Source of the DNA: Ochotona curzoniae
Taxonomy: Eukaryota > Chordata > Mammalia > Lagomorpha > Ochotonidae
NCBI RefSeq assembly: GCF_017591425.1
Contig: NW_024465369.1
Location: 25,419,501 to 25,483,500, forward strand
Reading direction: 5' to 3'
DNA: 64,000 nucleotides
Made by a program: the position numbers and the translations under genes. Within the stretch, counting starts at the first letter, position 1, and each line of letters starts with the position of its first letter. Shown piece after piece: positions 1-13,521 of the stretch. The notes below the pieces were generated by a model. The model was given only the letters and a program-made list of their open reading frames with translations. It did not search any database and had not been told where the DNA came from.

Positions 1-1150
1 GATTAAGTGAGAAAGAATCCACTACAAGTGAAAAAAATGTGTCATTTTTAGTCAACCTATTCGCACATCTGCTTTTGAGGGAGAGATGGATTACTATAAC
101 CCGCACGTCATTTTTGAAATAATTGACTTCAGGATGGATTTCATCTCCTTCCTATTACAGTGGGAGCCCTTGTTCTGAGAATGCACAACATATTAAAAGA
201 AAAGCCATATTGCCTCAAGGATTCCACTCTGGCTGAGGCTGGAAACCAGGGTAATTGCCTGTCTTTGGGGATGAGTTTAGTCAGCAGAGGAAGTTATCAA
301 GTCTCTGAGCAGGTGGAAATGATTCTTTTTGTCAAGGGTTTTGAAATCAATGTCAAATAAAGTCTAAATCTAGCAAGCTCAATCAGCTGGTGAAATTATA
401 TACGTTTGTAAGAAATGGTCTGTCAGAGTACCTTGGGGCTATTATAACATAATGCCATTAACAAGGCAGCCTTTAAACATTTGAGGATTTATTCCTTCAC
501 AGTGCTGAAGTTAGGCAAGGCCAACATCAAGGGCTGAGTCAGTCAAACCTAGTCAATACATCAGGACTAGCTAGATTGTTTGGCTGAGGTTGATTTTCTG
601 CCTTTTTTTTTTTTTTCTGAATCCTGGTGAGGTTCATGAACCTGAATTTTAACAAGCACCCAAAGTAAAGCTGGCATAGTTTGCTTCCTATGTATATATT
701 TGTGTTTTTATATGTATGTGCATTTATGTGTGTGTGTGCATACATGCTGTAGGTGTGTGTTTGTATGTACTTGTATTTGACAGTAGTACAGGGAAAAGGG
801 GACTTGGAGACATTGAAGAAATCTGCGGGGAGCAGGGCCTGTGCAGTTGTAAATGTTTGCCTGGAGAGTCTGATTTCTGAAATGCTGGCAGTTTTACAAA
901 GCTTGAGACTTCAAAAACTTAAATAACAATAAGTCAGTGAAAGAAATACTGGCTTTTATCTAAACTGTGTTTTAAGAACTCCAAGTGAAGAAAAGCATGT
1001 TCTTTGATCAGAAAACCTCTTGTTTGAGCAGACATCTCTTCAAAAGCATAGTTAAAACAATCTTACAGAGTGAAAGCCTGGAGGTGAGGGATAATTAAGT
1101 GGGTTGTGGGGAACAGGATAGAGAACAAAGAATCAGAGCGTGTGCTTGGC

Positions 1151-1425
1151 TAAGGGTTAATATACTGGTTAAGACACCTGTGTGCCATGTTGGCATGCTT
1201 GTGTTAAATACTCAGCTCTGGTTCTGGCTCCTGACTGCAGCTTCTGTTAATTAATGTGGGAAGCAGTGGTGATGACTCAAGTAACTGAGCTTCTGACTCT
1301 CTGGATTGTTTCCTGCTTCCAGCTGCGGCCTGGCCCAGTCCTGGATGTTGCAGCCACGAGGGGACAAAGGATTTGTGGAAGAGTGTTCCCTCTAAAAAAA
1401 TCTCACTCTTTGTCTCTAGGTAAAG
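1151..1425 (+). repeat. Old lagomorph C-type SINE
   Basis: The head resembles TGGTTAAGACACC, followed by CAGCTCTGGTTCTGGCTCC and TGGGAAGCAGTGGTGATGACTC. The tail reaches CACTCTTTGTCTCTAG. This is a diverged copy with no clear target duplication. Confidence 0.7.
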
Positions 1426-1841
1426 AAATCAGAGGTCAGCCTTAGTGAAGAATTCATATTTGAATCAGGGCCATGAAGAAATAGAATGAAAATACAGTAC
1501 AATAAAGTATGATAAAGTTAGGTGTGGGATCTGAAGGAGTAAAGAGAAAGGCCACCTAGTTCAGAACTGTTTATGTGCAGGTGTGTGCATGAGACAGTGA
1601 CAAAAGAAAGAGACTGTGTGTGTGTGTGTGTGTACACAAAGACTCTAGAGGGAAATTTCCTGCTCCAAACTCAGGTTTTAAAATCATTGGAAGTTTGTTA
1701 AATTAAAGCACTATAATGCAAAGGAAGTCAAGGAAACAACCGTGTAAGAGGTCAAACTTTGCTCAATCTTGTAGGTAGTTGTGATGGTGTGATATGTAGA
1801 AATGGACCAAGAGAAAACAGCTAAGTTGAAAAATAACCTTT

Positions 1842-1930
1842 GGGGACAACTTTGTGGTGCAGCGAGTTTGAGCCACCACTTGTGACACCAGCATCCTACA
1901 TTCAAATTAGAGGAGCTCCATTTCTTTTTG
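1842..1930 (+). repeat. Truncated C-type SINE head
   Basis: Only the tRNA-like 5' part is visible (GTGGTGCAGCGAGTTTGAGCC, then GACACCAGCATCC). The 3' part is absent. Confidence 0.55.
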
Positions 1931-2296
1931 TTTATTTGTCTTAATTTTAACTTAGACTTTGCTGGTTCCAATGTGATTTGTAGATACAATTCTAAGAATA
2001 TAATGTTATTCCTTTTTACCATCCTTCATGTCCTCCCACCCTCTGTTTATCTCCTTTTCTTTTTCTGTTTTCTTGAGACAACATATTTTACATTTCCATT
2101 ACAGTGAAAAAAGCTTAATAATTCACCAAATAAGTTTAACAAGTAAAATACAAAAGGCCCTCATTTTACTGGGGGTACAGACAATTGCTATAAAGAATAA
2201 CAGAATGGAATAATGACATTTTTATACCTAAACAGTAAATTTTAAATTAAAAATAGATCATTAAAGAGTAGCACTATAACATTTTTCTAAAGTAAC

Positions 2297-2612
2297 ATTT
2301 TTAAAGATTTATTTTCACTGGAAAGGCAGATTTACAAAGGGAAGGAAAAACAGAGAGAGATTTTCTTTGTACAGGTTCCCTCCTCAAGTAGGCATGATGG
2401 CTGGAGCTGATCTGGTCTGAAGCAAGGAACCAGGAGCTTCCTCCAGGTCTCCCAAGAGGGTGCAGAGTCCCAAGGCTTTGGGCCATGCTCTGCCTTTCCA
2501 GGCCACAAGCTAGGAGCTAGATGGGAAATGAGCATGAAATGGCAGCCATATGGAATCCTGGCATGTTCAAGGTGAGCATTTTAGCCACTGGGCCGTTGCA
2601 CCTTGCCCAGTA
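2297..2612 (-). repeat. C-type SINE, full length
   Basis: The reversed tail (TTTTTAAAGATTTATTTTCA) begins the element on the plus strand and the head ends near CACTGGGCCGTTGCACC. The middle has the typical CTTTGGGCCATGCTCTGCCTTTC. It lies head-to-head with the SINE at 2613. Confidence 0.85.
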
Positions 2613-2890
2613 GCATAGCATTCTTATCCACTGGTTTGACACTCATTTGACTCCCTGCTAGTGTGCCTAGGAATGTATTGAAGCCTAGTGATGGCTTGGG
2701 TCCCTGTTACCCACATGGGAGAATTCAATGGAGCTCCTGGCTGCGGGCTTTGCCTTGGCCCAGTCCCAGCCATTGCAGTCATTTGCGGAGCAGTCGATCA
2801 GATGGGAGTTCTCTTTTTCTCTTTCTGTTCTCCCTATCTGTCTCTCTGTATTTCAAATAAATGACTTAAGTGTTGGAAAATAAAATAAAA
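2613..2890 (+). repeat. C-type SINE, older subfamily
   Basis: It shows GATGGCTTGGGTCCCTGTTACC, GAGCTCCTGGCTGCGGGC and a tail ending TATTTCAAATAAATGA. It directly abuts the inverted copy at 2297-2612, so the pair could fold as an imperfect RNA hairpin. Confidence 0.8.
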
Positions 2891-2904
2891 CAAAATAACA
2901 ACCT

Positions 2905-3095
2905 CTCATTGAGACTTTTTGATGTAATAGACACTGTGCAAAGAGTTGTGCAAAGTTTCTCACTGGGTATTATTATTTATTTTAATCTTGGGAAATTTAA
3001 GCCCTGTGAAGTTAACAAACTTGCCCAGGGTTTATGATTGATAAATTGTGGAATAAAGTTTAGCGAATAAGCAGGCTGGTCCAAGACTCTCAAGG
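2905..3095 (-). repeat. MIR (ancient mammalian SINE)
   Basis: The order of blocks matches MIR read in reverse: ACTGTGCAAAGAG, TATTATTTATTTTAATC, GTTAACAAACTTGCCCAGGG, then GCAGGCTGGTCCAAGACTC. It is strongly diverged, as expected for its age. Confidence 0.65.
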
Positions 3096-3384
3096 CATTT
3101 ATTAATGACCTTGTGTAGTATTCATATGAGTCTTACACATGATAATAATAAGATTGGACACTCTGCTGGGAACAGTTAGCAGTTGTTAAATGACATAATC
3201 AGATTTGCACTTTTGAAAGACCACTTTGTCATAGCAGAAATAGTTAGAGTGGCTCACAATTGTAGACGCTAATTAGACGTGGTGGTTTTAATTCCAGAGA
3301 GAAGTACCGAGGCCTGAATTTAGGATGAAAGGCAGGCGCTGAGCTGTTCTCAGGGATTTCTGCCTGCTGTGTTCATGTCCTCAC

Positions 3385-3862
3385 GGAATCCACTCCCCTT
3401 GGCTCTAGGCTGGGCTGGTTGTCTTGTTTCTGGTGAGTGTCACATAGAAGGTGTGAAGGACTGTCACTCCCCACATTAAGTTATAAAAAGGCTGTGGCTT
3501 GTCTCTGGTATGTGCTATCACCCCTTCTCTAACTGTGGTGGAGCTGGATGCAGCCAGTTACTGGAATGGGAGACAGTCCTGTGGGAAGGCGCCCACGAGT
3601 GAGTTCAGACAAGGATCTTCAGCCAACAGCCTCACTAATGAACTCAGAAGAAGATCTTTTTCTTGTGCAGCTTTGCAGTGACTGCAGCCATGGCTGACAG
3701 ATACCTTATGAAGCTTGTGGAATGCCCTGAGCCAAAGTTACCTAGCCAAGCCTCAACTTAATGTTTAACCTATAGAACTATGAGGAAAGATGTGGCTGCT
3801 GTTTTCACATACTAAGATTTAGGTTAATTTATTATTCAGAAATAGATGACTAATATGTCCCA
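3385..3862 (+). mobile_element. MLT1-type MaLR solo LTR
   Basis: The 3' end reads as the mammalian MaLR LTR end: CCTATAGAACTATGAGGAAAGATGTG, a TTAGGTTAATTTATTATTCAG block and the terminal GAAATAGATGACTAATA. Upstream are TATAAAAAGGCTGTGGCTTG and CCTGAGCCAAAG blocks. It is a non-coding relic of an ancient ERVL-type element. The 5' boundary is approximate. Confidence 0.75.
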
Positions 3863-4925
3863 AATTCTCATCCTATTATTATTTTATAGTACAAGCCCTG
3901 GAGTCACGTAGGATAAACGTGGCAGTTTGACATCATTTAGTGATGCTTGTTTCAATTCTATTTAGAGGAATCGTTCTAGCAGGTCATTACTATGCCTAAA
4001 TGATTAGAAAGGCATAACAGCCAAACTACCTCATAATAATGTTCTGTGTTCTGAAAAATATATTCTTGGTATTTCTGGAATTATTTTGGAGGTCTGGTAT
4101 TTGTGTGTCATGAGGCCAGATAATGACACTTGCTTACTCAGACCACCATGTCTCCCCTTAACACTATGCCAACTCTCTATTCCAAATCTGAAGGAAATTT
4201 TTAAAAAGGTCTTACAATATACTTGTTATTGGACAGTGCAGCAAGTAATAAGTAAAAATGGAAATACGTATAGCAGATATTTTTGGCTAGAGATGAGATT
4301 ATTGTGCACTTATAGTTGTCAATTTCATGAATGTATAGGATATTTATACCTGTTAAATAGCTGCCTTTCATCACATATTATCCCCCAAATAGTTGATAAT
4401 AAGAAGGCGAATTTAAAAACGATAGCTCAAAGGCCCCTGAACCCCACCCTCAATGTATACTGTCTCTGCCTCATGAGTCATTGGCTGTGTGCGTACAGTT
4501 GACTCAGATGAGCTGGCACCCTTGAAACTGCAGCAGCTGTGCTGAACAATTACCCGGCTCTAACCGAGAAAATTTCCCATGGGGGACAAAAAGCCAGCTG
4601 GGCATTGCTAGTGCTTGTCTGGTGGACGTTTGCTAGTTTGTATGAACACTGAAATTCCCAGGGCAGCAATCAATAGTTGAGATCATTCAATGCAGAATAC
4701 ATTAACCCAGAAAACTGAAATTGAAGACGACCCTTTTGTGGGGGCCATTCTTTTAGTAATACAAACTGGAAGGTCATGTCCTGAATTTAGAATCGCTATA
4801 AAGCCTTCTGAAATCTGGTACCTCATTAAAGCAGACTGGTGCCCATTAATAAAATTTGATTTATCAATTGAGCTTTCTCAGTGTAACTTACTAAAATAAT
4901 ACAATTGAACTTCATAATCAAAAGT

Positions 4926-5150
4926 GCACTGGTGGAGCCAACATGGTAGCACAGAAGACTAAGCTGCCTCTTGTGACAACCAATACTGAAGTGTAGTTGG
5001 TGTCTCAGCTACTCTGTGGCCATTTCAGCCCCTTGCTACTGTACCTGCAAAGAGAACGGGAGCCAGCACTTGTGCTTTGCCTCTTGTGCCTATGTGGGAG
5101 ACTCAGCTGGACTCCTTGGTTGCTGGCTCTGTGATGGCCCAGACGTGATT
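4926..5150 (+). repeat. Diverged C-type SINE
   Basis: AACATGGTAGCACAGAAGAC resembles the SINE head. GCCTATGTGGGAGACTCAGC, GGCTCTGTGATGGCCCAG and an A-rich end follow. Confidence 0.6.
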
Positions 5151-7182
5151 AAAAAAAATTTTTTTTTTAATATTTTGAAAAGAGCACCCTGGAACTTTAT
5201 ACATAGGTTAAACTTACAGGGTTCAACTTCTAAGACATTTGTCATCCCAGAAGTTGTTTCAAAATACTATTTGGCCAGAGTTACTGTCAGTTAAAGTATC
5301 TCAGAGGTCCTTTCTTTATTCAATAGTTTAGAAAAACTCATTATCTTGAAGCTATCATTTGACTTCCAGTGAAGACAGATGCTGAAATTAAGTGGATTAA
5401 TATAATATTTTATACATTTAGTTTATATCTAGTTCACATAGAGCTAATGAATCTTCAACTAATGAATTTCTTTACCAGTTGGCTTTCAATTACTTCCATT
5501 TTACTGAGCAATGCATCATTTGCTCTGCATCCTGATCTTATAGATTCATTAATATACCTTGTTAAAATATTTTGTTGCAACTCTGTATATACTAAATCTT
5601 GAATAATTGATGGATTGCTAATTTTAGTTGCTATTCTCTTTACTAAACAATAATTGCATAAGTGCCTCGGGTGACTTCCAAATGTGTTGAAGAGATAATA
5701 TATTTCCAGGGAATGCTGACAAATTTGAAACTTCAACAAACAAGATTACACTGCTCTTTCTAGTAGAAATTAATTTTTTTAAATACAAATAGTAAATATG
5801 CACATGATTAAGCTTCACATTCACAATATTGGCTTTTATTACAGAAATAAAAGTGGGCATTGTGCTCAAGAACAAAAATAATCAGATTTACTTATGTTTG
5901 AGCTTAGAAATAAGACATCAAAGGCTGTATCTATTCACATAAACTCAATGATACTCATTAAAATGGGTTTTTAAGGATAAATTTCCAAACTGCTTTAAGA
6001 AGAATGTGAGTGAAGAGAAGTATGAAATTCTAGCCTGGCACTAAGGAACAATTGAAAACAGTATGTTAAAGCCTCAGCAGTTTAAGAGAACACAGATATT
6101 CTATATTTTCCTGCTGTCATATCTCTTTACCTGCTAGGATGCACTCATGGCTGCAGCATAGGAAAGCCCTGCATGAATGCATCACAGGTGTTCAGAGCCC
6201 AAGTGGCTTCCAAAAGCTACAAGGGCAGAGGTTGCAAGAACCCGGGTCTTGGGGAGCACAAGCTCCTTGATATCCTCACCAGCTGCCTTCTTACGCCTTT
6301 GGCTTTCTTTTCTATCACCCCAGCAGGCTGACTCATTACAAAAAAAAAGGTATTATGGTCTTTTCTGTAGGCTTCGGGAATAGAGTGGAGGACGAGTATT
6401 TTTAAATGAAGGAAGTTTTTCCTCGTTGCAGCAGGCAGGCCTTTTAAAATGCAGGCTGCCACTTCATTCTTCATGATAGAATAATACGCATACACTTTAG
6501 AAGCAAAATATGATTAACTTTACAAAAATAGCTCATTCTGATGCTTTCTTCTCAGTGTCTTTCTGTTTCTACATGAGACACTATTCCACCTTTTAAAGTG
6601 GAATTATATGATCAGTTTTGTTAGAAGCTTGGTAGAATTGGGCTTCTAACTTACTTCACTGCAAATATATCTACTACAATATAGTCATTCATTCATCCAT
6701 CCTTTCATCCACCTATCCATCTTTAGCACCTCTGAAATACTAGATACTGAGAAAACCATGTGAATTAAAAATGATGTAATCACTGCCCTCATGATGCTTA
6801 CATAATATTCGGGGAAAGCAGGAATGGCACAAATAATTATAAAAATAAATATTCCATTAGAGTTGTAATATATGTAACAAAAGTCGGAAGATGTGCTATG
6901 AGAATATAATACCTGATAATTTTAATGTAGGTTAAGGAGGGCATCTTTGTAGACATCATATAAAGGGTATTCAGTATGATGGTGGGCTGTAACATTAAGA
7001 TAAGACAAAGTAGGAATCATCAGCAGGGCCTAGAATGATCTTCCTACATCTGGGGTAGCTAAATTGAGGTTTCTAGTTATTTCCTAGACATGAAAATCTT
7101 CCTTTTTTCCTGTAAGAAGTTATGTTTACCTCCCATTGCCAGTTCCAAATACTACATCTCTTGCCACTCAACTTTTCCTTTT

Positions 7183-7506
7183 TGGTTTTAAAGACTTAAT
7201 CTAATTTTTATTTGAAAGGCAGGCAAAGTTACAGAGATTAGGAGATACAGACAGAAAGATCTCCCACATTGCCGCAACGGACCAAACTGAGCTAAGCTGC
7301 AGCTAGGGGCCAAAAAACAGGAGCTTCTTTTGTGTCTGCCATGTGAGTTCAGGGGCCCAAGAGCTGGAACCATCCTCTGCTGCCTTCTTAGGCCATAAAG
7401 CTTGGAGCTGGATCACAAGTGGATCAGCCTGTATGTGAACCAGCATCTATATGGGATACAGTGCCACAGGAGGCGGCTTAAACCATTACACCACAGGGCT
7501 GGCCCC
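7183..7506 (-). repeat. C-type SINE, full length
   Basis: It starts on the plus strand with TTTTAAAGACTTAATCTAA and GAAAGGCAGGCAAAG, and ends at the head CACCACAGGGCTGGCCCC. It is moderately diverged. Confidence 0.8.
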
Positions 7507-10473
7507 TCACTCATTTTTTTTTTTCTCACTCATTGTTAAGAACAATAAACTGTTGGAGATGGGCCACTGGTTAAGTCAGCCAGAGTCTGTTACTTGCTTA
7601 AGGTGGAGGATCATCATGTCCTACCACGGGGAAAATCATCTTGTAGATGGAATCCATTTGTTCTGTATGAAAAGTCTTAAAATGAGTAAGAGCGATTTAT
7701 AGTTGGTACACTCACTCTGACTCCTCTACAGTAATCATGGAAAGTATTTTGTTGGTCTCTATTCTCATAGGCAAAGTATCTCCCTTATTCATTTCTTAAA
7801 TTCTCTCCTCCACCTGTGTCAACCCATTTCAGAGAACTGACAAAATTACTTCAATCAAGTCACGCTCTGAATTAATGTAAACTCAAAAATCACAGAAATC
7901 TGAAAGAATATGGTTTTTAATGCTGAGTATGCATAATGTTTCCCCAACTTCCAGACCAATATTAAGTCACTGGATCATGATTCAGTGAAGTTTCTGGGAC
8001 TAATTTAATTTCAGATCCCCAGCTTATCTTTGGTGTAAGGTAGACCCTTGGGCGGTTTCAGTGCCTGACCTATTTCAGAACTTCTTTTATGGTCTGGAAT
8101 GTATCACATTTTACAGAGCAGGTTAAACTCCAGAACAAGCCATTAATCACTGACTCCCTGGGTTTTCCCAGTGCTTTTGTGAAGAAAGCAGAACTGATAC
8201 ACATAAAACATGTGGGGGAATTTTATTTTAAAAGCTTCAGATCAGTTCTCAGAAATCACGAGGGAGGATAAAGAGGTACTGCAGTCTAAATTTAGATAAG
8301 CGGGGATGACTCAATTATCAAAAATTGTCTTGACAGAATTGATTCCTCTAATGAGAATGGGGAAATGAAGGTCTTCAGAGGCTTCTTTGAGATTATATAA
8401 GTCTTTCAATATCTTGAATTTATGTCTTATGCATATAAATAAGTTGAATACAAATTGCTCATCTTTCTAAATTAAAAACAAAAAACAAAAATTATTTGGA
8501 ATACAGAAAGATGAACAATGAGAATTCTCCCATCTTATGGTTCATGCCCTGAAATTCTACAATGGCTGGGAATTGCCCAGGTCAGTCCAGGCATCTGCTA
8601 TGAGCATCAGGGACCAACAACTTAAGCTATCACTTGCTGCTTATAAGGGAGGGGCATTAGCAGGAAAATAGAATGGGAATGGTACTCTAAACAGGACTTG
8701 GGTGCAAAGTGGCTCATTCACTGCAAGGGCAAATACCCTTACATGTCTTATCTTGTAATGATAAACCTATTTATTAGCAAAAGCATAATTCTATGGGTTG
8801 ATCAACATTTTATTTAGGAAACAGGAACATCAGAGTTCAAGGTTAGTGTGGAATGGAAGGCTTTGGAATTTTATATTTTCTTACGGGTTCCAAGTAAGCA
8901 TATTTATTTATTGATCACTATTCAAAACACAATTCACACTTCAGCTGAGCAGCAAGCTTTCACAGTGTAAGTATCAGTAATAATACATAGTTTGGTCCTT
9001 GTTCAATTTTTAATTTCACGTTAAAAATTAAAATTCTATCTATACTTAGTGGGCAAATAAGCAACAAAGATCATTTATTTGAAGAAGCTTGACAAATAAT
9101 GTGTTTAATAATAAAACAGTAGAATCAAACTCAACAAGCATGTGGGGGTGGTAATGACTATATATGACTGAAGCATGAGTGTGAAGACAGTGTGAAGACA
9201 CTGAAGAAAAATGGTATTTTACTAGTGTAAAAAAACTAGTCATGCCTGCTTTATACCCATTTATCCTGAACTTTCTGTCTTTCTTAGAATTTATGTAACG
9301 GCAAGCTGATTCTGAATATAGCAGATGGAATTTATTTTAATTTCTATTTCATGATAAATTCATCTTAGATTTTATTTGAAGATGTTACAAATATAGCCTG
9401 ATATTCTGCAAGAAACAATTTTTACCAGGAGACTATAGTATCTCTAGGTTTTAATGAAGCTATTTTAAGATGTTAGGAGTGGAAAGGTAATTTCTAATTG
9501 AAGGCAGTGCAGGAATAATCTTTAACAATAGGGCTCAATATAGCTAGTATGAAATCCTATATATATATATATTAAATCTATGCTTTATTAAAACTATTAT
9601 TTAAAGTAGACACTTAGGTGTTTGTATCTTTTTAATTTTCCTGATCAATTACTACATTAAAATGGTTTACCTTACAATAAATATAGGAAGCCTACCGCCA
9701 CTGTACATTTATTTTGAATTCCAATTAATTTACCTTCTTCATAGAATCCTGTTCAACATAGCCCTTAACTCTTTCTGAAGGCAAAGAAAGGAAAATATTT
9801 ATGGTAATGGAATTGGTTGTACCTGAGGAAGGCAGAATGGCAGGGAATTTGGGAGGCTGTAAATAGAACCAGAAAGCCTGCCTCTAAAATTATCTTTCCT
9901 TCTGCATGTCATCTCTTTTACTCCCTCTCCTATATTTCCATCAATAAGAGATTCTTTGGAGTTAATGAGTTTCTATCCCAAGATGCAAATATATTCTAGT
10001 GAGAACAGAACTCACAGTGTTTCACACAGCTTTTTATATGAGATATCCTAATCAAATTAGCAACACGCAGAAAAAAAATGGATTTTCATTACATTGGGAC
10101 AAACTGAAGGGATTTATTATTATGTAAACTATTTATAATTTTATATATTACTTTAGAACAGTTGAACACCTGAATAACTGATCTTATGGTACTCCGTTAT
10201 AAGGGACCATGGCATTTTCTAGTGGAACACTGACCTGGAAAAATGACCTACATTACAAAGAAGAATTTATTAAGTGCAAGGTGAGGAAATAAAGGAAACA
10301 GGCAATGGGAAAGTGGCTCAGACATGGAAGTTGTCATGAAACTTTTCTCATGACCAACCCTGCAACCTTACCCCCGCTCTTCATTCAGCTTGAAATTTCT
10401 TGCTCTTGTCTCTGCTTGCCTAGAACTCCACCTTCAATATCTCCCAGGATAATGTCCTGGATAATATCTAATA

Positions 10474-10514
10474 CCATACTTTAGACATTAGAATTGTATC
10501 TCTGAAAGTATTAT
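10474..10514. repeat. 41-bp duplicated segment, copy 1
   Basis: It matches 11600-11640 in the same direction with 5 mismatches in 41 positions, and shares CATTAGAATTGTATC or ATTAGAATTGTATC at its core. Neither copy lies in a repeat I recognise. Confidence 0.7.
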
Positions 10515-11117
10515 ACCTCTTCACATCCTTCATGTTTGAAGGTAGACGTTGTTTCCTGTGACTCCTCCAGCTGCCCCTTCTCTTACAGTGTAACTTTTGT
10601 CCCACTTGAGTTTTGGTCTATTGTTTTCTCTTTGTTTACCCAACTGCATGCAGAGATGAGGAGTCTCCATAACCAGAATTTATAACACAGTCCTTTTCAG
10701 AGTAGATTCTCCAAAATTATCTGGAGAATGAGTGAATCATTAGCTGTTCTGCTTTGGGACTGACAGCAATCATTTGCTGAATACCTATAAGAAAGATTTG
10801 TCTACTTTGCAAGTTAGAGAACTATCATGTAAGAATCGAAAAATGCAGCCAGGGACATCATCAGTATGTATTGGCAGCTGCCGGCATTTGAGTCCAAGTG
10901 ATGGTCTTTTATCTTCCCATTTGGAATTCAACAGAATCAGTAACTCAGGTTCTTACAGTGCAGTTCAGGCTGAACCCATCCAAGGTGATCTGTCCAGAAC
11001 AGTGCCACCTCACAATTAGCCACGTTTTCCTAATTGTTAAAGTTAAGAGAGTAAGGGTAGAATATATTAAATAGTTTAATCGATTAACTTCTATGTGGTT
11101 TTCTTCTGTTCTGTTTT

Positions 11118-11395
11118 GAGAGAGAGAGAGCGAGAGAGAGAGAGAGAGATAGGTTCCATTTACTGGTTCAATTGCGAATGCTCCCAACAACAGAACTTCA
11201 CAAAGTTGAAACAGATCACACAACCTGAATATTGCATCTGTCTGCCAGAAAATTAACTGATTGAGCCAGCATCTTCTAACTTCCAAGATATGCATTAACT
11301 GGAAGATAGAATTGGGGTTGGACTCATGTAGCCACTATGATATGGGATTTATGTGTCACTACTACTGTCATAACTGTTAGGGAAAAGCACTCATC
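11118..11395 (-). repeat. Diverged C-type SINE with (GA)n tail
   Basis: The (GA)n run at 11118-11150 is followed by blocks matching the reversed SINE: TTCCATTTACTGGTTCAATTG, AACTGATTGAGCCAGCATC and CACTATGATATGGGATTTATG. Confidence 0.65.
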
Positions 11396-11599
11396 TCTTC
11401 AGGCTTCTTATCTGAGCTACTTGTAACTTAGAAGGACTTCAATGGATGCTACATAAATGAATACATAAGATCTAACCAAATAGGAATCATAAGAAGCTAG
11501 AATCATCTACTGCAATTTCCAATAATATACCTAATTAAATGACATTTTGATTATCATGATTATCAATAGGTTACTGAGCACTGAGTTGGAATCTTTGGG

Positions 11600-11640
11600 C
11601 CATACTTTGGATATTAGAATTGTATCACTGCGAGTATTAT
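11600..11640. repeat. 41-bp duplicated segment, copy 2
   Basis: This is the partner of 10474-10514, 1,126 bp away in the same orientation and about 88% identical. Confidence 0.7.
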
Positions 11641-11911
11641 TAGGAAGATGAAATAAGCTCATTTACACTCTCAGAAAATGTATGTATGTCTCCCTAAAAT
11701 TTATTTCCTCTCTTCCTTTCTTTCTATTTCCTCTCTTTTTATACTAATGGTAACCCAAAGTAAACCTCCAGAAGTAGTTATGAATTGGACATGGGTGATT
11801 TAAGGGACAGAGACAAAAACCATGTGCTGGTGAGGGTGGTGATACGGAGCCAGAGAAGACCCCAGCACGAATAAAATGACTGTGGCAGGAGAAAATAGCC
11901 AGTTATCTTCC

Positions 11912-11946
11912 AGAGAGAGAGAGAGAGTGTGTGTGTGTGTGTGTGT
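11912..11946. repeat. (GA)n(GT)n microsatellite
   Basis: A run of GA repeats changes to GT repeats at about 11928. It creates the illusion of a Leu-Ser and His-Thr open frame on the minus strand. Confidence 0.9.
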
Positions 11947-12624
11947 ATTTTCTCCAGAAAGTTGAGAAGAGCTATTTCAAAGGAGTTACGTTTGCACCGG
12001 GAGACCCAGTGCACCCAAGGAAATAACCTATTAAAATTTAAAATGTTCTAATATTGACAATAACAGTTGCAAGTAGTGTCTACTTTTCAACAGTTATGTT
12101 GTTTACTGGTTGGACCAAAACCATAGAGTACAGTAGGTCACTTCTGTTAAACATTTTATTGAAGAAAGAGAAGAGAATGATATTATTGATGTCTGCTACT
12201 TCTGATGACCACAGAACCTTGCGAAATTGAAAATGTTGCTGAAGCAGGTTCGGCTAGTCTTGTAAGTTAATCAGAAATTGTTTCTTCCTCAAATGGATAA
12301 TACCAACAAACAGTTCCATTATAAACTTCATCATCTGTTGCTGATGTTTTCTGAAACACAGACTGAATGTCAAATGCTAATATAATTACATCCAGCTATA
12401 AGTAAGTTAGTTGTCACCTGTTGTAACTAAAGATTCCTGGTACTGCTTTGCACAGTAAATTGTGTCTGGATTTATTCTCAAAGGCTGAGGATAGAGAGGA
12501 ATTCCTATTAATAAGGACTCAAATTTTGTTAGCTAATAAAAGTAAAAAGCAAAATAAATTGCAAAGTATATTTATGGTATTAATATACTTATAAATCACA
12601 TTATTGAATGCTATTTTACTGTTA

Positions 12625-12955
12625 GATTTCATTAATTTATTTGAAATGCAGAATTACATGGGTAGGGTGAGAGGAAGATAGGAAGAGAGGAAGAGAGGAA
12701 GAGAGAGAGAGAGAGAGATCTTGTATTCAATAATTTACTCCCCAAATGGCTACAATATCCCAGATTGAGCCAGGAGGCTGGAACTCCATTTGAGTCCCCC
12801 ACATGAATGTCGGTGGCTCAAATACCTTGGTCACCTTTTGCTGCTTTCCCAAGTATAGTATTAGGGTATTGAATTGGAAGTGGAACTTCTTGACTTGAAT
12901 AGGTCCTTATCCAGCCTTCCAAATGGTAACTTAATTTCTAGGCCATGCTGTTGGG
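12625..12955 (-). repeat. C-type SINE with GGAAGA/GA expansion
   Basis: ATTAATTTATTTGAAATGCAG opens the reversed tail. An expanded purine tract at 12670-12718 precedes CTCCCCAAATGGCTAC. The head end reads CTAGGCCATGCTGTTGGG. Confidence 0.75.
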
Positions 12956-13261
12956 TCTTAGGAATTTTTTAAATAGCTAATATTCCACGGGAAGCAAAAT
13001 TCTGTTCCTTAATGGAAATGTATATGAAATATTATAACATCTTACTTTAAACCAATTATTTTGACATTTTAATATTCATTAGAGGAAGCATACCAGATAA
13101 GTCAAGTTTCAGGCTATCCTCTTCATCTTTGTTTTTTGTTTTCAGTCCTTCGATGTGGATGTCAGTTTTACATAGTTTGAAAGAAGAATTCCTTATTGTG
13201 GGACTGCCATCTTTGGAAATATTTAGGAGCCTATTTTTTAATGATGAAAAGGATTTTCTGG

Positions 13262-13478
13262 ACTGGTGTCCTGGCAAAATGGTTACGCTGCTGGATGTGA
13301 AGTCAGCATTCCATATGGGTGCCATTTTTATGTTCTGGCTGCTCTATTTCTGATCCAGCTTCCTACTAACAGCCTTCAAAAAACATCAGATTACTCAACC
13401 ACTCAGGGCTCTGGAAGTTTCTCTTTTTTTCTTGTTTCTGTAATTCTGACTTCAAATAAATAAATAAATCTTCAAAAA
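13262..13478 (+). repeat. Truncated C-type SINE
   Basis: It has TGTGAAGTCAGCATTCC and ATATGGGTGCC, then CTCTATTTCTGATCCAGC, and a tail ending TTCAAATAAATAAATAAATC. The middle third is missing. Confidence 0.65.
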
Positions 13479-13521
13479 TGAGTTTCTGAGAAACAAAATT
13501 ATTTGTTGCTATTTTGAGTGA

